Shown one piece after another: positions 49,801 through 62,321 of a DNA stretch of 64,000 nucleotides. The translations under genes and the position numbers were made by a program. The first letter of the stretch is position 1, and the number at the start of each line of letters is the position of its first letter. The stretch comes from Gossypium raimondii (lineage: Eukaryota; Streptophyta; Magnoliopsida; Malvales; Malvaceae): NCBI RefSeq assembly GCF_025698545.1, contig NC_068575.1, forward strand, positions 54,197,980 to 54,261,979. Reading direction: 5' to 3'. The notes under the pieces are model-generated. The model had not been told where the DNA came from. It did not search any database and saw only the letters and a program-made list of their open reading frames with translations.

Positions 49801-52800
49801 TAGTTTTTTCACTTTAAGGTTGCGTGGGTTTTTGAAGAGTCGTATGGTGAAGTGGTGCGACGAATTTGGTTAGACACAGAGGCTAACATTCTCACATCTA
49901 TTGCACTTGCAGGTCAAGGTTTGGTGAAGTGAGCTCGTGATCGAAAGAGATCTAATAAGAGGGCGCTTGCTCATCTTCAAAGGCAAGTTGAAGAGCCGAG
50001 TAGGGTGGATCCGAACGATGAGACTCTTAAGGACTTAATCATTACAAAGATGCATTTAAATATGAAAATTGATAAAGGAGAAAAGTATTGGAAATAGTGT
50101 GCGAGAGCCAATTGGCTTTGACATGAGAATCAGAGCATAAATTTTTTCCACTAATTTGCCACATGTTGTAATAGACTCAAAAGAATATAGAGATTGACTG
50201 ATCAAAATGAGCGGGTTTTTAAAGATGATGAGGGGATTGGACGAGTTGTATGTGATTACTTCTCTGGTCTTTTTACGTCGCAAGACAAAAACGATATGGA
50301 CCGCATTTTTTCTGGTATCTCTCCCCACATATCTGAAGGCATGAATGCTTTTCTATGTTCTAGATTCAGAGAGGAAGAGATAGTTACGACATTTCGAAGC
50401 ATAAGGCATGAACCCTAATAAGACGCAGGGGTGGATGGTATATCTGCTTTGTTTTATCAAACCTATTGGTACATTATTGGCACCGAGATCAGTTAATTCT
50501 GTTTGGGTGTTTTAAACGGGGAGTTGTCTATGCTTGCAATTAATCATACCAACATTTTTTTTTTATTTCGAATCAAGTTGGATGCATTTTTAGCCTCTGT
50601 AATGTGATGTTTAAAATTATTTCTAAGATCATTTTTAACAAATTACATGTTGTCATACCCTACTATATTGATGAGGTTCAGAGTGCTTTTGTCTTAGGCA
50701 GTTTGATATCCGACAATGTAGAAGTGACCTTTGAATTGATGCATTTTTTTCAAATGAGACGAGGGGGTAGGCAAGGGTTGTTTACTTCGAAGCTCGATAT
50801 GAGTAAGGCATATGATTGAGTGAAGTGACATTTTGTGGAGGCGATTATGTTGAGGTTGGGATTCGCTACCATTTGGGTGGACCTTGTCATGAAATGTGTG
50901 CGATCAATTACTTATTATGTAGTGATCAGTGGGAAGGTCCGAAGACATGTTATCTCGACTAGAGGACTCTAATAAAGTGATCCATTGAGCCTTTTTTGTT
51001 TCTTTATTGTAGCAAAGGTCTATTTTCTTTATTGCGCTTGGCAATACGTGATGGATTGGTGATGGGGTTAAGGCGTCCAGATCAGGTTCGATGATTTCCT
51101 TGTTCTTTGCAGACGATAGCCTGATTTTTTGTGGTGAAACTTTGAGTGGGGCTGATAACATCAAACATATTTTGCACGAATATAAAGGTGCTCGGGAAAA
51201 ATGGTGAATTTTGAGAAGTCCCTTATTTGTTTTTGTTGAAATGTCAATATAAGACGAGGGGAGGGGTTCGGTGTTTGATCGATCCGAGTAACTATTTTGG
51301 TATGCCAATTGTGGTTGGAAGTAACAAAAGGGTGGCTTTCTGTAATATTAAAGAGAAGATCCAATGCAAGATTGTATTCGTTGTTTGTCCCAATGAAGGA
51401 ATGAGGTGTTTATCTAATCAATTCTATAAGCGATTCCTACATATGTTATGTCATGTTTTCTTTTACCAGGATCTTTTTGTCGGGAATTAGAAGGGGTTCT
51501 TAGTCGATATTGGTGGTAGAAATCTCTTTCTAAGCGTGGTATTCTTTGGTGTTTGTGGGAGGTGTTTTGCGATTTGAAAGAAATTAGAGAGATGGGGTTC
51601 CGTGACCTTGCTAAATTCAACATTGCATATGACCCATCATCGTTGGTGGCACGGGTCCTTAAGGCTAAATATTTTTCGCATTATGATTTTATGACGTCTT
51701 AGTTAGGGAACTGACCATCTGTTCTTTGGAGGAGCATCTGGGTTGCCAAAGGACTTTTTTCCCAAAGGTTGCAGCTGGCTAGTGGGCAATGGGAATTTAA
51801 TTTCCATCTGGGATATGCCATGGTTGTCGAGTGATCATCCCTGTATGGTTGAGTCATTCGGGTTAGTGGAATTACTAAGGTTGCAAATCTTATTAATATG
51901 TAAAGGCGAAAATAGAATGCGAAAGTAGTACTTTTGATGTTTACTTACTAGTAAGCACTGCTGCAGGAATGAGCCATGGACCGGTTGCGGTGGTGTCTCG
52001 AGAGTTGTGGGGAATATATTGTGCGCAATGGGTATCGATTTCTTCTTCAGGGCTTCTCTGGATCCGTGGAGGATACGTACATTGATGTGGACCTTGCTAC
52101 TAGGTGTATGTATAGACATTTGTGGCAATTACAGGGCCCGAAAAAAATTAAGATTACAATTTGGAGATTCCTTAACAATTATGTACCTACTAACTCTAAT
52201 CTATATGTGTGACGCCTTCGGAGGGATGCAGTGTGTCGTTGATGTGGCATGGGTGCTGAAACCGCTTTTTATGCGTGTTGTGATTGTCTTTTGGTGTTGA
52301 TTATCTGGAAAGATCTTGGTTTCCATTAGCAAATAGACTTTACGAGTGACACTTTTGAAGGATGGGTGCAACACCTACTTTTCAGTAGCACTCCTTTGCA
52401 ATGTCTGACGGTAATAATCACAATTTGGGCAGTATGATACTCGAGAAATATCTTACTTCATGACAGGAAACGACAGTCTAATTCAGAACTTGTTACATTT
52501 ATTCTGGGTTATGTTCGACAATTTGATTAGTTGTATGGATCCCAACAGTGCTTGGTTCCATTTGATCTAGTGCTGTGATAGCCACATGTAGAACCTTTTG
52601 TTCGGGTCAATTTTGATGCTCTATACTACAAGGATTTAGGGGCTACCTATGCGAGGGTTGTTATCCGGAATAGCTACGACCTACTCATAGGGGTTGCTTG
52701 TTTTTGGAACGAGTTTACCCAAAGTCCACTTATTGCTAAGGCTTGGGCAGCCTTGCAAGCCCTTTGTTTTGCTTTGGATTTGGACTTTCGGTCAGTGGAA

Positions 52801-53470
52801 ATGGAAAGAGATTTTTTGGTGGCTATTTCAAAGTTTCAATCTACAAGTATAGATCGATTGACAATTAGCATGCATATCTGGGGCATTAAACAAAGTTGCT
52901 CACCTGATGGTAAAATAAGGTTGGCGTCAGCAATGTGCATCTTGGTGGGTGGAGGACGGTCCTATAACCATCTGGGAGGTTGTGGTTGAGGAACAGGTGC
53001 TTGTTGCTCCAGCCGCTTCTTGCCTCTAACTTCGATGCAGGTGCTTCGACGCGATCGACAGACGTGATGGACAGTGGGAAGGATAGGGCTCGTGAGCGAA
53101 TGGTCAGATCTGTTGGGTGTTCGTTGATTGCCTTCTTCAGGTCAGCTCCCATGATGCACTGGTGGGTGTCCATTTGGTCGATGACACACAACATCAACGA
53201 TAGGCTAGGATTACCGGAACAGTGGGTCTCTCCTATACCTTTGCCTCTGAGAGATCGTTAGTTTTTCTTAGAAGCTTTCTATTTTGTATAGACTGTCGTT
53301 TTGCTTTTGGATGGGGGAAGCTCAAAGGTTGTGGCTGGGTTTTTTTTCTCTTGCTTTTGTCTATGTTTGGTTGTTGTTTTAGGATTAGGTTTCTTGCTTT
53401 CTATTGCTAGGCTTTGGTTTTTTTTTTCAATTTGTGATTGTTGTTGTACGACATCGTTTTCATTTTTTAT
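46850..53470 (+). mobile_element. L1-type LINE, near full length but heavily decayed
   Basis: Plus-strand order: DUF4283/gag-like ORF1 (about 46914-47500, with EEEDAWQL and WVQIHDL), a zinc-knuckle remnant, the apurinic endonuclease (about 49240-49750, with DFNEI, CALDDCDL and GRWYTWERG), reverse transcriptase (about 50190-51240, with IDEVQSAFVLG, KLDMSKAYD and FFADDSLIF), the zf-RVT region (about 51980-52260) and a weak RNase H (about 52600-52960). The order is that of plant L1 LINEs. Many stops and frame changes interrupt it, and an LTR-like insert occupies about 47696-48800. No clear poly-A tail or target duplication was found, so the ends are approximate. Confidence 0.88.
47696..48800 (-). 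repeat. LTR-like insertion within the LINE, truncated
   Basis: It starts TGTAACGCTTCAAACTCGAT on the plus strand, the same kind of terminus as the solo LTR at 42259, and interrupts the LINE between its ORF1 and endonuclease. Its inner part (TAACTAAATAAGTTCAAAGAAC) has the look of a minus-oriented gypsy LTR. I could not find the far terminus or a duplication, so it may be truncated. Confidence 0.5.
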
Positions 53471-54953
53471 ATTATCTTAGTATTTCTTTAAAAAATTAAT
53501 TTTTATATTTTAAATTTATATAATTTTGTCTCCTATTTTTTTAAAGATATTATTAGTTTAAATAGTTTTATTTATATACTTTAATTTCTAATATAATTTA
53601 GTTTTTATATTTTTATAATGTTATTAATTAACTTGAAGAGTTAATATTAACTTTTTGATAAAAAATGTTAAGTGATTATATGTAATTTAAATACTATAAT
53701 GGTCTTAGGGACCAGATACGTGGCTTCTCCTTTCTTTTGGTTTGCTTTGCATTTTCATAAGGCAATGGTAAAATTTCAGTTTTGACCCCAATATTATGCT
53801 AAAACTTGAGATTTAATTTATACACATTAATATAAATTGGTTATTGTACTTTTATAATGTTATTAATTAGTTCAAATAGTAAGTTAGTTTCAATTAAAAT
53901 GCCGATGCTAATTTTTTAATAATACTATTCAAAAACAAAACAAAAAAGATTATTATGACGAATTTGAATGAATTGTTTTAAGAAAATTCACATCAATATT
54001 TTCAACATTATTTTTGTTGTTACATAACTATGAAGTGATAATTTTTATTTTAAATTTTCAAATGTCACACTAATGAATTTAATAGAAAAATTCAACAATA
54101 ATAACAATTAAACCTAAATTTTAAATTTAAATTATAAAAATTGAATTTTAAAAACGAAAGTAAACTAAATTCTAAATATATAAAAGCATATTTTAACTCT
54201 AAAATTAGAGACAAATAAATAATCAATAACCAGCCCAAGCGTAAGAAGCATAGTAGTTATTGCAAATGAAAGGGTTATTCAAGGGTAGTACTAAAAAACT
54301 TGTTAAAATGTTTTACGTAATACCAATTTACATAGCTTATCCATGAAATGTTAGAATATATAATTATTATTTAATTATTACATGTAATGGGCAATAAATA
54401 ATTAATTCTTTGAAAATAGTATATTTCATTACTTTACTTTCTCTGAATTTAGTAGGAAAATGGGTTATAAAATACTTGGAAAGTCTTTGGGATTAAATCA
54501 AATTAATTATATCTTAATTTAATTTTTATACCATTAAAAAATCAAATAAATTTAAATTGCGATAGAATTAACACTTATTGTATAAAAATGTCTTAAAATT
54601 ATTATTTTTCAATTGTAATTCAATTCCAAACAAAATATTTTATTTATAAAACCAGAAAAATTAAAAATATTAACTTCGTTAAACCGTAAATGTTAACAAT
54701 ATTCTAATTTAACCTTATTTGATTTTTTTTTAATAATACAAAGACTAAATTAATATATTTAATAGTAGAGAGACTAATTTGATTTGATCCCACCAAAGTA
54801 ACCTTTTTAAGTACATTCACCGTAAAAAATGTATTACTATTAACATTGCATCACTTCCGGAAAATTAGAAGGCATTTTAGTTACACTTATCCTTTGGATG
54901 CTTAGGACTTAACGAGTAATGACAACTGTTTGATTGTTTCCGGCCCTCGTGCT
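53471..54953. other. AT-rich spacer and fibrillin 3' flank
   Basis: Very AT-rich. No gene or clear repeat is seen. About 54750-54953 probably holds the 3' UTR of the fibrillin gene. Confidence 0.5.
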
Positions 54954-57900
54954 TTAGAGCTCAAGAGGTTGAGCCTTCGTAAACACAAATACTCCGCCAC
55001 CGCCGACAGCTCTGCCCAACAGCATATTCTGATCCAGATACGAAAGGTAATAAAGTCCTCCTACTGATCTCCTGCGATCAGCCATGCTTAAAAATTCATA
55101 TGGACCATAATCAGAATAGGATTAAGCTAAGGTAATACATGAAGTTGATGATATACCTTCCAGTCCCAGGGTTTCTTACAGGAACTTGAGCTCTGAAGGT
55201 TCGGAGAAACTGCAAAATCTGCACATAAACATTAAACATTCAGTGGCTGGCTGCCTCCCCCATCCAACAAATGGAAGCTTAATATTGATGGAGCATTCAA
55301 AGATGGCATGGCAACAGCGGCATCAGGAGCGGTTATTCGGGATTCTGCTGGTAAGTGGTTGTGGGGTTTTGCTCGCAATATCGGGTATTGTAACACTTAT
55401 GAGTATGAACCATGGGGCGCACTTGGTGGTCTTGATCAAGCTTGGAAAATTGGAGGACGTCAAGTGATCCTTGAATTGGACTGTTTAGCTGCTGCACAGC
55501 AGATAAACAGTATGGGAAATGAGAAGAAGTCTAAACACAATGCTACAGGCTATCTGGGAGTTGATGCATAGGGACCGGGAAGTAGAGGTCGTGCATACGT
55601 ATAGAGGACATAAAATAGCTTATGGATTGGCAAGTTTTGCTTTAAGTTTACCGCTGGGCATTCATATTTTTGCTAATCCCCCTGATCCTGTTCTCAAAGC
55701 ACTGCATGATGATTACAGTGGAGTAACCTGGTCTAGATTAACTTCGTTGTAATCTTCTATTTTCTCCTTGTTGATCAGAAAAAAAAAATACTCATGTAGA
55801 ATCAACTGTGAATGCATGTGGAAACGCACTTCTATATGATTGCTAGACAATCTAACGACTTGAATTTGCTGAGTCATCAATATGAACTTTAAGAAAATCA
55901 CTTTTCGGAGATAGGTTAATACATATTATGACGAAGCATGAAAGCAGAGACAAAATACATCAGTTCATTTGAGCTCTTAAATACATCAGTCCATCCGAAG
56001 ATCAGAGAAGATCTTCCAAAATCTAAATTTATGAATATAACTGGATGTAGGACTTCAAGCTTAACATGGAGATTATGCAAATGGCAGAATACAAAGTTAA
56101 GTAATGCAAGTTCCAACCAGAAATCCGGGCAATAATTAGGTACCTGTAGACTTAAAAATGACCGTGGAAGGAGTGCTGGAGCAATCAGAGCTTGCAGTTG
56201 TTCACTGATGTTTATATCTTGAACTTTTATCTGTCAAATACAACTTGCAGACGTGAAATCATTTATTTGCATATATGTATATACGTATGCATGAATGAAT
56301 GTATATGCATCCACTTTTAACTTCCACTAGTAAATTTAGAAAATCTTTAAGCATGATCTGGAAACAGTACTAAAAGGCCTGTTTACTGAGATAAGTATTT
56401 TCTTTGCAAATATAAGGGTATAAAACTAGAGCTTTATAGAAGGGCATGAAACAAATAATACGTGATCATAGATGAGTTTATGCGTATCAAAGTCTCACAA
56501 AAAGACAGTGATGCATGTGGTATCTCCTGAGCTTCATTTTAAACACTAACTAGACACATTTAAGGGTTAAGACTATTTAATTCTAGCACAGATTATAAAA
56601 ATCCTAGAGGCAGTCACACTTCAAAAAACTCCGGCCAAACTGTTTATGGCTTGTGCAAACCTGGGAAGATGTCACTGATCAATCGACTTTACATGACCAT
56701 GAATTGCTACCATGCATATTCCTCCATGTTTGACTAACGTCCCAGGTTGAAAAACAGTTGCATGTGACAAACCTTAACTTGTTAGGAAATACAGGTTTTT
56801 AAACTGGAAAACAGGGGTAACCTCTTCAAACTGAAGATAGATGTTCCGCACAGAAACAACATCGAACTTAGCAGAAACAACCAGAGTGGCACCTTCTTGT
56901 TCCTGTAATGTTAAAAGGAAGACAACATTTGTTAATAAAATATTTTCTTCAACAATATTAATCAGTTGAGTATCTTTTTGAGGTGGACATATTTGAAGCT
57001 AGCATTGATGCCTGAAACAAAAAGGAAAGTTTCACAAGCCAATAACAGTGAATGGAAATAAACTGCTTGAGGATCTATATTTTACCCAATTCAAGATAAC
57101 AGAGGTGTAGAGATTGAAAGTAGAAGTTTACCTCTAACAAATTCGGAATACTCCATCGAACAACATTTCGGATAACACCTCCTCTGAGCTGATCCCTGCA
57201 TTCAAATTTCTGGAAGATCTGCCCAACCTACCCCAATTTGACAGCAAGATATCAAAACAAAACTTTAGTTAACATTGCCTAAACTTTGTAGCAGCTGAGA
57301 ACTAAACCTTCTCCTAGAAGAAGAAAAGGAATCCGATGAAAGAATTTCAGTGGTGGCACCTGAAAGAAAGGAAGCCTTGCAGCAGCTTCCAAAAGAACGA
57401 CAACATCCGGGGCAGAAGTGTACTGCAGGCGCCAAGTTCCATCCAACACCGCCATGTCAAGTGGTGCACCCATGTTGTATCCCTCTACACTCACCTACAA
57501 AATTTCACAACACACACACACACACAAGGAAGAAAAAGGAAAAGGCGTGGCCTTTACTTCAAGATATTACACAAATTCCAATTGGGGGTTTTGGGGAAGA
57601 GATTATACCAGAGCCTCCTCGATAATTGAGCGTTGATCAGCAGTTGCAGCAAGTCCCCGTTGTGTGTCTTGAACAGCCAGGAGAAGATTGTGTTTCTTGT
57701 TTTCCAACTCAACCTCGGATACCTAATATCCAGAAAAGCAAATCCCATCACTACCGCAAATGCTAATAAGGAGAAAACATGTTCTAAAACAGGATGAGTA
57801 GAGAAATAAAGGTAAGCGACACAAGAATTAGAACCCGATTCCTGTCAGGAGCAACAGCTACTGAGCATAGAAACTTCTTGTGAAAAGACCGTCTCTTGTT

Positions 57901-57990
57901 GGTAACGAGTTTTGAGCTGTGAGGTCTTATCTCGTAGATTACTCTCTTCACATTTGTTGGGTATACTGAAGCGGCAAATGCTAATTCCAT
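54954..57990 (-). CDS. FBN8: Plastid-lipid-associated protein, fibrillin 8-like, 8 exons, 282 aa
   Basis: Exons in order: 57835-57990, 57609-57722, 57360-57494, 57132-57227, 56822-56902, 56144-56230, 55157-55218, 54954-55071; all GT-AG, in frame, 282 residues. The N-terminal ~50 residues are basic and Ser-rich with few acids, fitting a chloroplast transit peptide. The PAP/fibrillin domain follows: LDGTWRLQYTSAPDVVVLLE, FQKFECRDQLRGGVIRNVVR, then the C-terminal signature SVGGLYYLSYLDQNMLLGRA and GGGGVFVFTKAQPLEL. Fibrillins are lipid-binding proteins of plastoglobules, thylakoids or stroma. Length and ending fit the group known as PAP10/FBN8 in Arabidopsis (about 284 residues); the subgroup is from memory. 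Intron 6 holds a LINE fragment. Confidence 0.92.
55236..55755 (+). mobile_element. LINE-type RNase H (RVT_3) remnant in fibrillin intron 6
   Basis: On the strand opposite to the host gene: WKLNIDGAFKDGMATAASGA, VIRDSAGKWLWGFARNIG, VILELDCLAAAQQI, then in another frame VEVVHTYRGHKIAYGLASFA and a stop at 55750-55752. This is the RNase H-like domain found at the 3' end of plant LINEs. The first two acidic positions are visible (IDG, LDC); the last (usually ADALA) reads AYGLA. One frame change separates the halves. It fits wholly inside the intron 55219-56143, and nothing of the RT is present. Confidence 0.8.
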
Positions 57991-58998
57991 GACGTTTCAG
58001 AGATTGGGCAACAATGGGGATTATGAATTTTGCCCCAAACAACCGTTGATAAATGAAGAAATTGAATCCGGTTAGTAAAGGATAGAATTTTGGGTTCGAT
58101 TTTTGTCCACAGCTTTAACCGTTGCTTGTTTTGTTTATATAGTCCTTAATAGACTAATTAGTAATTCCATTTGCATTGGGTTTTCTCTTTTATGTTATGA
58201 TATTTGTTTACAAAAGAAAATCCGCCGGAGATAACCCGACCCGACATTGCTTGTTAGATGAATTCTGCTACTTATTGAGAAGCAAGTTAGGACTATTATG
58301 ATAAATTGATTGGTCGTAAAGTGGACTGTACATTACATGTTTGCTAGACTGTTATGATAAGCTTTAAGTGATTAACTAGTATTCCTTCTTAGCATGTCTG
58401 ACTTTCATCTTTGGCGTTATGAGTTGTGCTGTTTCTTGTTTTGGATCTTTCCATCCAATGGGAATTCAACTATGCCCTTTGCGACCCTCAACTTACTTGA
58501 AATGTTTGATGATGGATTGCAAAAGGCATTGCTTGGTGGAAACAGTCATCAAGATCCTGGGAATAGCTTTAGTTTTGACATCGGTATTTTGGAACAATTG
58601 GAAATTTGCATGTCCATCAATCGTGTCTTCTCTGCTTTATTGGTGTTTTGGAACTCCTTTTATTTGTCTTTTGCCTAAAATATTCAGATCCTGTTGCACA
58701 ACTAAGCAATCTGAACAGCTACTGCTCAAATTCAACTAAATATATATAAATGTTTTGAGGATTAACTTACCATGATTATAAGCTGACATGTTTGGGATAA
58801 CATGTTTATCTGATTAATGGGAAAAACAAGAAGAAAAAAAAGAGCTCAAAGGTTGCCTACTTAGTTACTAACGGAAGACAATGTGAATTCCATCCAAATT
58901 TCCCTACGAAGAAACCAACGTGCCATATTTGCTTGTTATATAAGATTCTTCCTTGGCACCAGGAGAATCACGTTTAAGTTAAAGCAAATGAATCAATC
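57991..58998. other. Shared upstream region of fibrillin (left) and UNC93-like (right)
   Basis: About 1 kb between two divergent starts. Two overlapping plus-strand frames (58394-58678 and 58419-58739) cover 58400-58740 but show no known domain or splice logic. The segment is less AT-rich than typical spacer, so it could be a gene remnant; I do not call it a gene. Confidence 0.5.
58937..58943 (+). promoter_or_regulatory. TATA box of the UNC93-like gene
   Basis: TATATAA lies 56 bases before the main ATG. With the usual ~30-base distance, transcription would begin near 58968, leaving a leader of about 30 nt. Confidence 0.55.
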
Positions 58999-59002
58999 AT
59001 GA
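58988..59002 (+). CDS. Upstream ORF of 4 codons overlapping the UNC93-like start
   Basis: ATG AAT CAA TCA TGA encodes MNQS. Its stop codon TGA (59000-59002) overlaps the main ATG (58999-59001) in the string ATGA. If the leader starts near 58968, this is the first ATG that ribosomes meet, so the main frame would depend on leaky scanning or reinitiation. The frames are seen; the effect is inferred. Confidence 0.5.
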   Translation: MNQS

Positions 59003-60682
59003 GATTCCAAGGAGAAGAGGAAGCAGCAGCCAAAGTGCCTGTAACATCTCCTTTCCGGTACAATTCACCCCTGGTACAGGTTAGCTTAATAGGTCTAGTA
59101 TGTTTCTGTTGTCCTGGCATGTTCAATGCCCTTACAGGCATGGGAGGTGGTGGTCAAGTCAACCCTGATGCAGCAAATAATGCTAACACCGCTCTGTACA
59201 CAACTTTTTCCATCTTTGGAGTCCTTGGTGGTGGTGTTTACAACATCTTTGGACCAAAGGTTACCCTTGCAATGGGCTGCTCCACTTATGTCCTTTATGC
59301 TGGCTCTTTCCTATACTACAATCACCAGCAAGACCAGACTTTTGCTATCTTTGCTGGTGTTTTGCTCGGTATCGGTGCAAGCTTTCTTTGGGCTGGACAA
59401 GGGGCTATCATGACTTCCTATCCCACTGCTACTCGTAAAGGCACCTATATTTCTCTTTTCTGGATTATTTTCAACTTGGGTGGTGTCATTGGTGGACTCA
59501 TACCTTTCATCCTGAACTACCACCGGCAGGAAAAGGCTGAAACTGTCAACGACATGACATATATTGTCTTCATGTGTTTCATGTCAGCTGGTACCCTCAT
59601 CTCATTCACAATTTTATCCCCTGATCGTGTTGTCAAAGACGATGGTACTCATTGCACCAACATTAAATACTCAAATGTTACCACTGAAGCTATTGAGATC
59701 CTTAAGCTCTTTTGTAACTGGAAGCTGCGTCTCATCATCCCAGCTGCCTGGGCTAGCAACTTCTTCTACAGCTACCAATTCGATAATGTCAACGGTTTGA
59801 TGTTTAATCTGAGAACAAGAGGATTTAACAATGTATTCTATTGGGGGGCTCAAATGATAGGTTCAGTGGGAATTGGATATATTTTAGACTTCAGTTTCAA
59901 GAGCAGAAGAACAAGAGGCTTGGTTGGGGTAGGAATTGTTGCTGTGCTCGGGACGGTAATTTGGGCGGGTGGCCTTGCCAACCAGTTGAATTACTCTTTT
60001 GACAAACCTCCCAACCGGTTGGACTTCAAGAGATGCGGAAGCGATTTCGCTGGACCGTTCGTATTGTACTTTAGCTATGGGTTATTGGATTGGGTGATTG
60101 GAGCATTAGCTGATACCTCAGAGACCCTCAGCAGGTAATTACTTCTCCCATTTCACCCCATCTATTTCGTGGATCCTTACACTTTGCCTGATATCAACAA
60201 GGAAATGGATATTATACATATAATTGAAGTCTATAATTACATGTGAATGCTATAAGCCATAAAGCTATTAACTTACAGATTCTCCATGTAAAACATGCAG
60301 ATATGCTGGTTTCTACAAGGGAGTGCAGAGTGCAGGAGCGGCAGTTGCCTGGCAAGTCGGCAAAAAAAAGATTCCCTTGCTCAACCAGCTGATTGTGAAT
60401 TGGGTGCTGACCACTTTGAGTTATCCATTGCTGGCGGTCCTCATTTACAAGGCAGTTAAGGATACGGATGGCAGTAAGCCTGCAGAGGACAATGACACTG
60501 CTTCAGGACTGCCTCCCCCCGCTTCAATGAAAGATGGTTACAAAGAACTTGAGAACTCTATTACTACGGAAAAGAATGGTTTAAGTACTTGGCAAAGTTT
60601 ACCCCTCAAATTTTACGCCCTTTCAACTTCTTGTTCATCATATACCGGAAATAAAAGCTCGATAGGGAGAAATCTAAATTGA
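58999..60682 (+). CDS. UNC93-like membrane transporter (MFS superfamily), 2 exons, 505 aa
   Basis: Exons 58999-60134 and 60301-60682 join GT-AG in frame (AG|A TAT, giving SRYAGF) to 505 residues. Ten to twelve hydrophobic segments are visible, for example VSLIGLVCFCCPGMF, FAIFAGVLLGIGASFLWAG, YISLFWIIFNLGGVIGGLIP, GLVGVGIVAVLGTVIWAGG and the last LIVNWVLTTLSYPLLAVLI. The GPKVTLAMGCSTYVLYAGSF region and CFCCPGMFNALTGMGGGGQ are hallmarks of the plant UNC93-like family. In Arabidopsis some members affect potassium balance and abscisic acid responses at the plasma membrane (family knowledge); the substrate is not shown here. A hydrophilic tail of about 80 residues follows the last segment, and I am unsure whether its final 30 residues are conserved. 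Confidence 0.93.
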
Positions 60683-61942
60683 TGGAATTTTCCATACTGC
60701 TTCCAAATGTTTCTATATATTATTCCTTTCTTCAATTGTTCTAAATAGGCGTACAAGTAAACTTGATAATTCATGTATTCATGTTATACTCAAAGATTTT
60801 ATATTTTATGTTATTATGTTATATATTTTATATAAACCTTTTACCTTAACTTAATGTTGGGAAGGAGTGACAGATCTAACACCAAAAATGAGAAACAGTA
60901 AACACGATAAACATAAACGAGTTTAACTCAATGAGAAATATGTATTCTCTCCAACAGGTACAACAAGTGAATCTTACTTATTCACACTGTGACGATTTTC
61001 TTTACTTTCAAACTTTGAAGAATAATAGTCTCACTTCTAAGTTCACCCCTACGAACTTCACAATGCAAACGGTTTTATTAACAATTTACACTCTAAAAGA
61101 AAGTTTCTCACTTCAAGTCTCTCCCTTAAATAGATTTCCATTCAAGACTTGTTAACATAAAAAATCTATAACAATCCCATTAAGATAGTAATACAATAAA
61201 TTGTTTACAATATAATATTATAGAATAAAACAAACGTGAATTCTTAATAGCTAATCGCATAGTGCCATAGAGTTTTGATACAATCCAAGTGTCCACAGTT
61301 AAGGGATCAACTTGGGTGACTTTGTTTTGATCGAATTTTTAATATGAGATTACCAAATAATATCAGTTTCATATGTGTCCTACAATCATGATAAACAACT
61401 GTGTAAAACGACAAATTTAAAAAATGATAGTGAATTTAAAATAAAATATAATGGGAAACAATCATAAACTTTGTTGAAAGAGCTAACGCATTTGATGTGA
61501 TACTTTAGGAATAACTAGATCAACAAAGCTAGGCATGCCTTCCAATGACACAAGATGATCACCAAAGCACCACTGAGTTTTACTTTTAAACTCAAGTAAA
61601 CGATGCAAAAACATGTATAATTTGACTCAAATTCAGGAACTTTGGGAAGAAATAGGTTCCAATTTCAAATACGTGAAAAGCTATCTAGTACTATTTATAA
61701 AATTGGTGGCTCACACTCAAAATGGAAGCCGTCAGAAAGAAAGCATTAGCAATACTAGAGAGAGCCGTGAATCGATGCCAAGCCGAAGAAGCTAACCCAA
61801 CCTTGAGCCCACTTATTGTTACAAATACATAAGCAAATTGATCGGTTGGGACTTGGGAATAAGGAACGGGTAAGCAGCAGAGTGAACGTGGGCAGATTAT
61901 GTAGCCTTACTTGAGACCCGTGAATTTCGATAATATAGCCTT
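60683..61942. other. 3' flank of UNC93-like and spacer
   Basis: 3' UTR to about 60830, then AT-rich sequence. 60850-61350 has a copia-LTR-like look (ACAGTAAACACGATAAAC, TCTCCAACAGG) but no boundaries could be found. No gene. 61800-61942 is probably TOC34 upstream DNA. Confidence 0.4.
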
Positions 61943-61981
61943 CCCAAACCCAAACCCAAACCCAATCCCAATCCCAATCCC
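61943..61981 (+). repeat. (CCCAAA)n / (CCCAAT)n array upstream of TOC34
   Basis: Six units of 6 bp, three CCCAAA followed by three CCCAAT, ending CCC. The minus strand has seven runs of three G, so a G-quadruplex is possible. It lies about 340-380 bases before the TOC34 ATG, in the leader or core promoter. Confidence 0.9.
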
Positions 61982-62321
61982 TCATCCTTTCTCTTTCCTG
62001 CATTTCCTCATCCACCTGCCCCACAAAATCCAATCCACCCACCAAAAAACCTCCCCAAATTCTTCCTCCCTTCCTTTCTCATCCTTCTCAAGTTGCATCC
62101 CCGAAGATAGGCCGGTAAAATCCCACACAGAGTCCTTCTCCATTTCTCTTTCTTTATTTCACATTCTGTCTAAAGAACGGACCCGTCTTATATTTTTTGG
62201 CTGCATATTCTAATACGGGTCAATGTTTTAGCATGCTATCCGCTTTTAGGATTTAAGGTTACCGCTTCTCTTGGAGGTTTTATTGATTGGGTTTTTCTGA
62301 TTTCTTATGCAGTTTGCGGTA

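Noticed and set aside
62307-62321. TOC34 start at the ATG of 62307 (MQFAV...)
   Set aside because: That ATG lies in CTTATGCAG, which looks like a splice acceptor, and the family starts MG near 62322.
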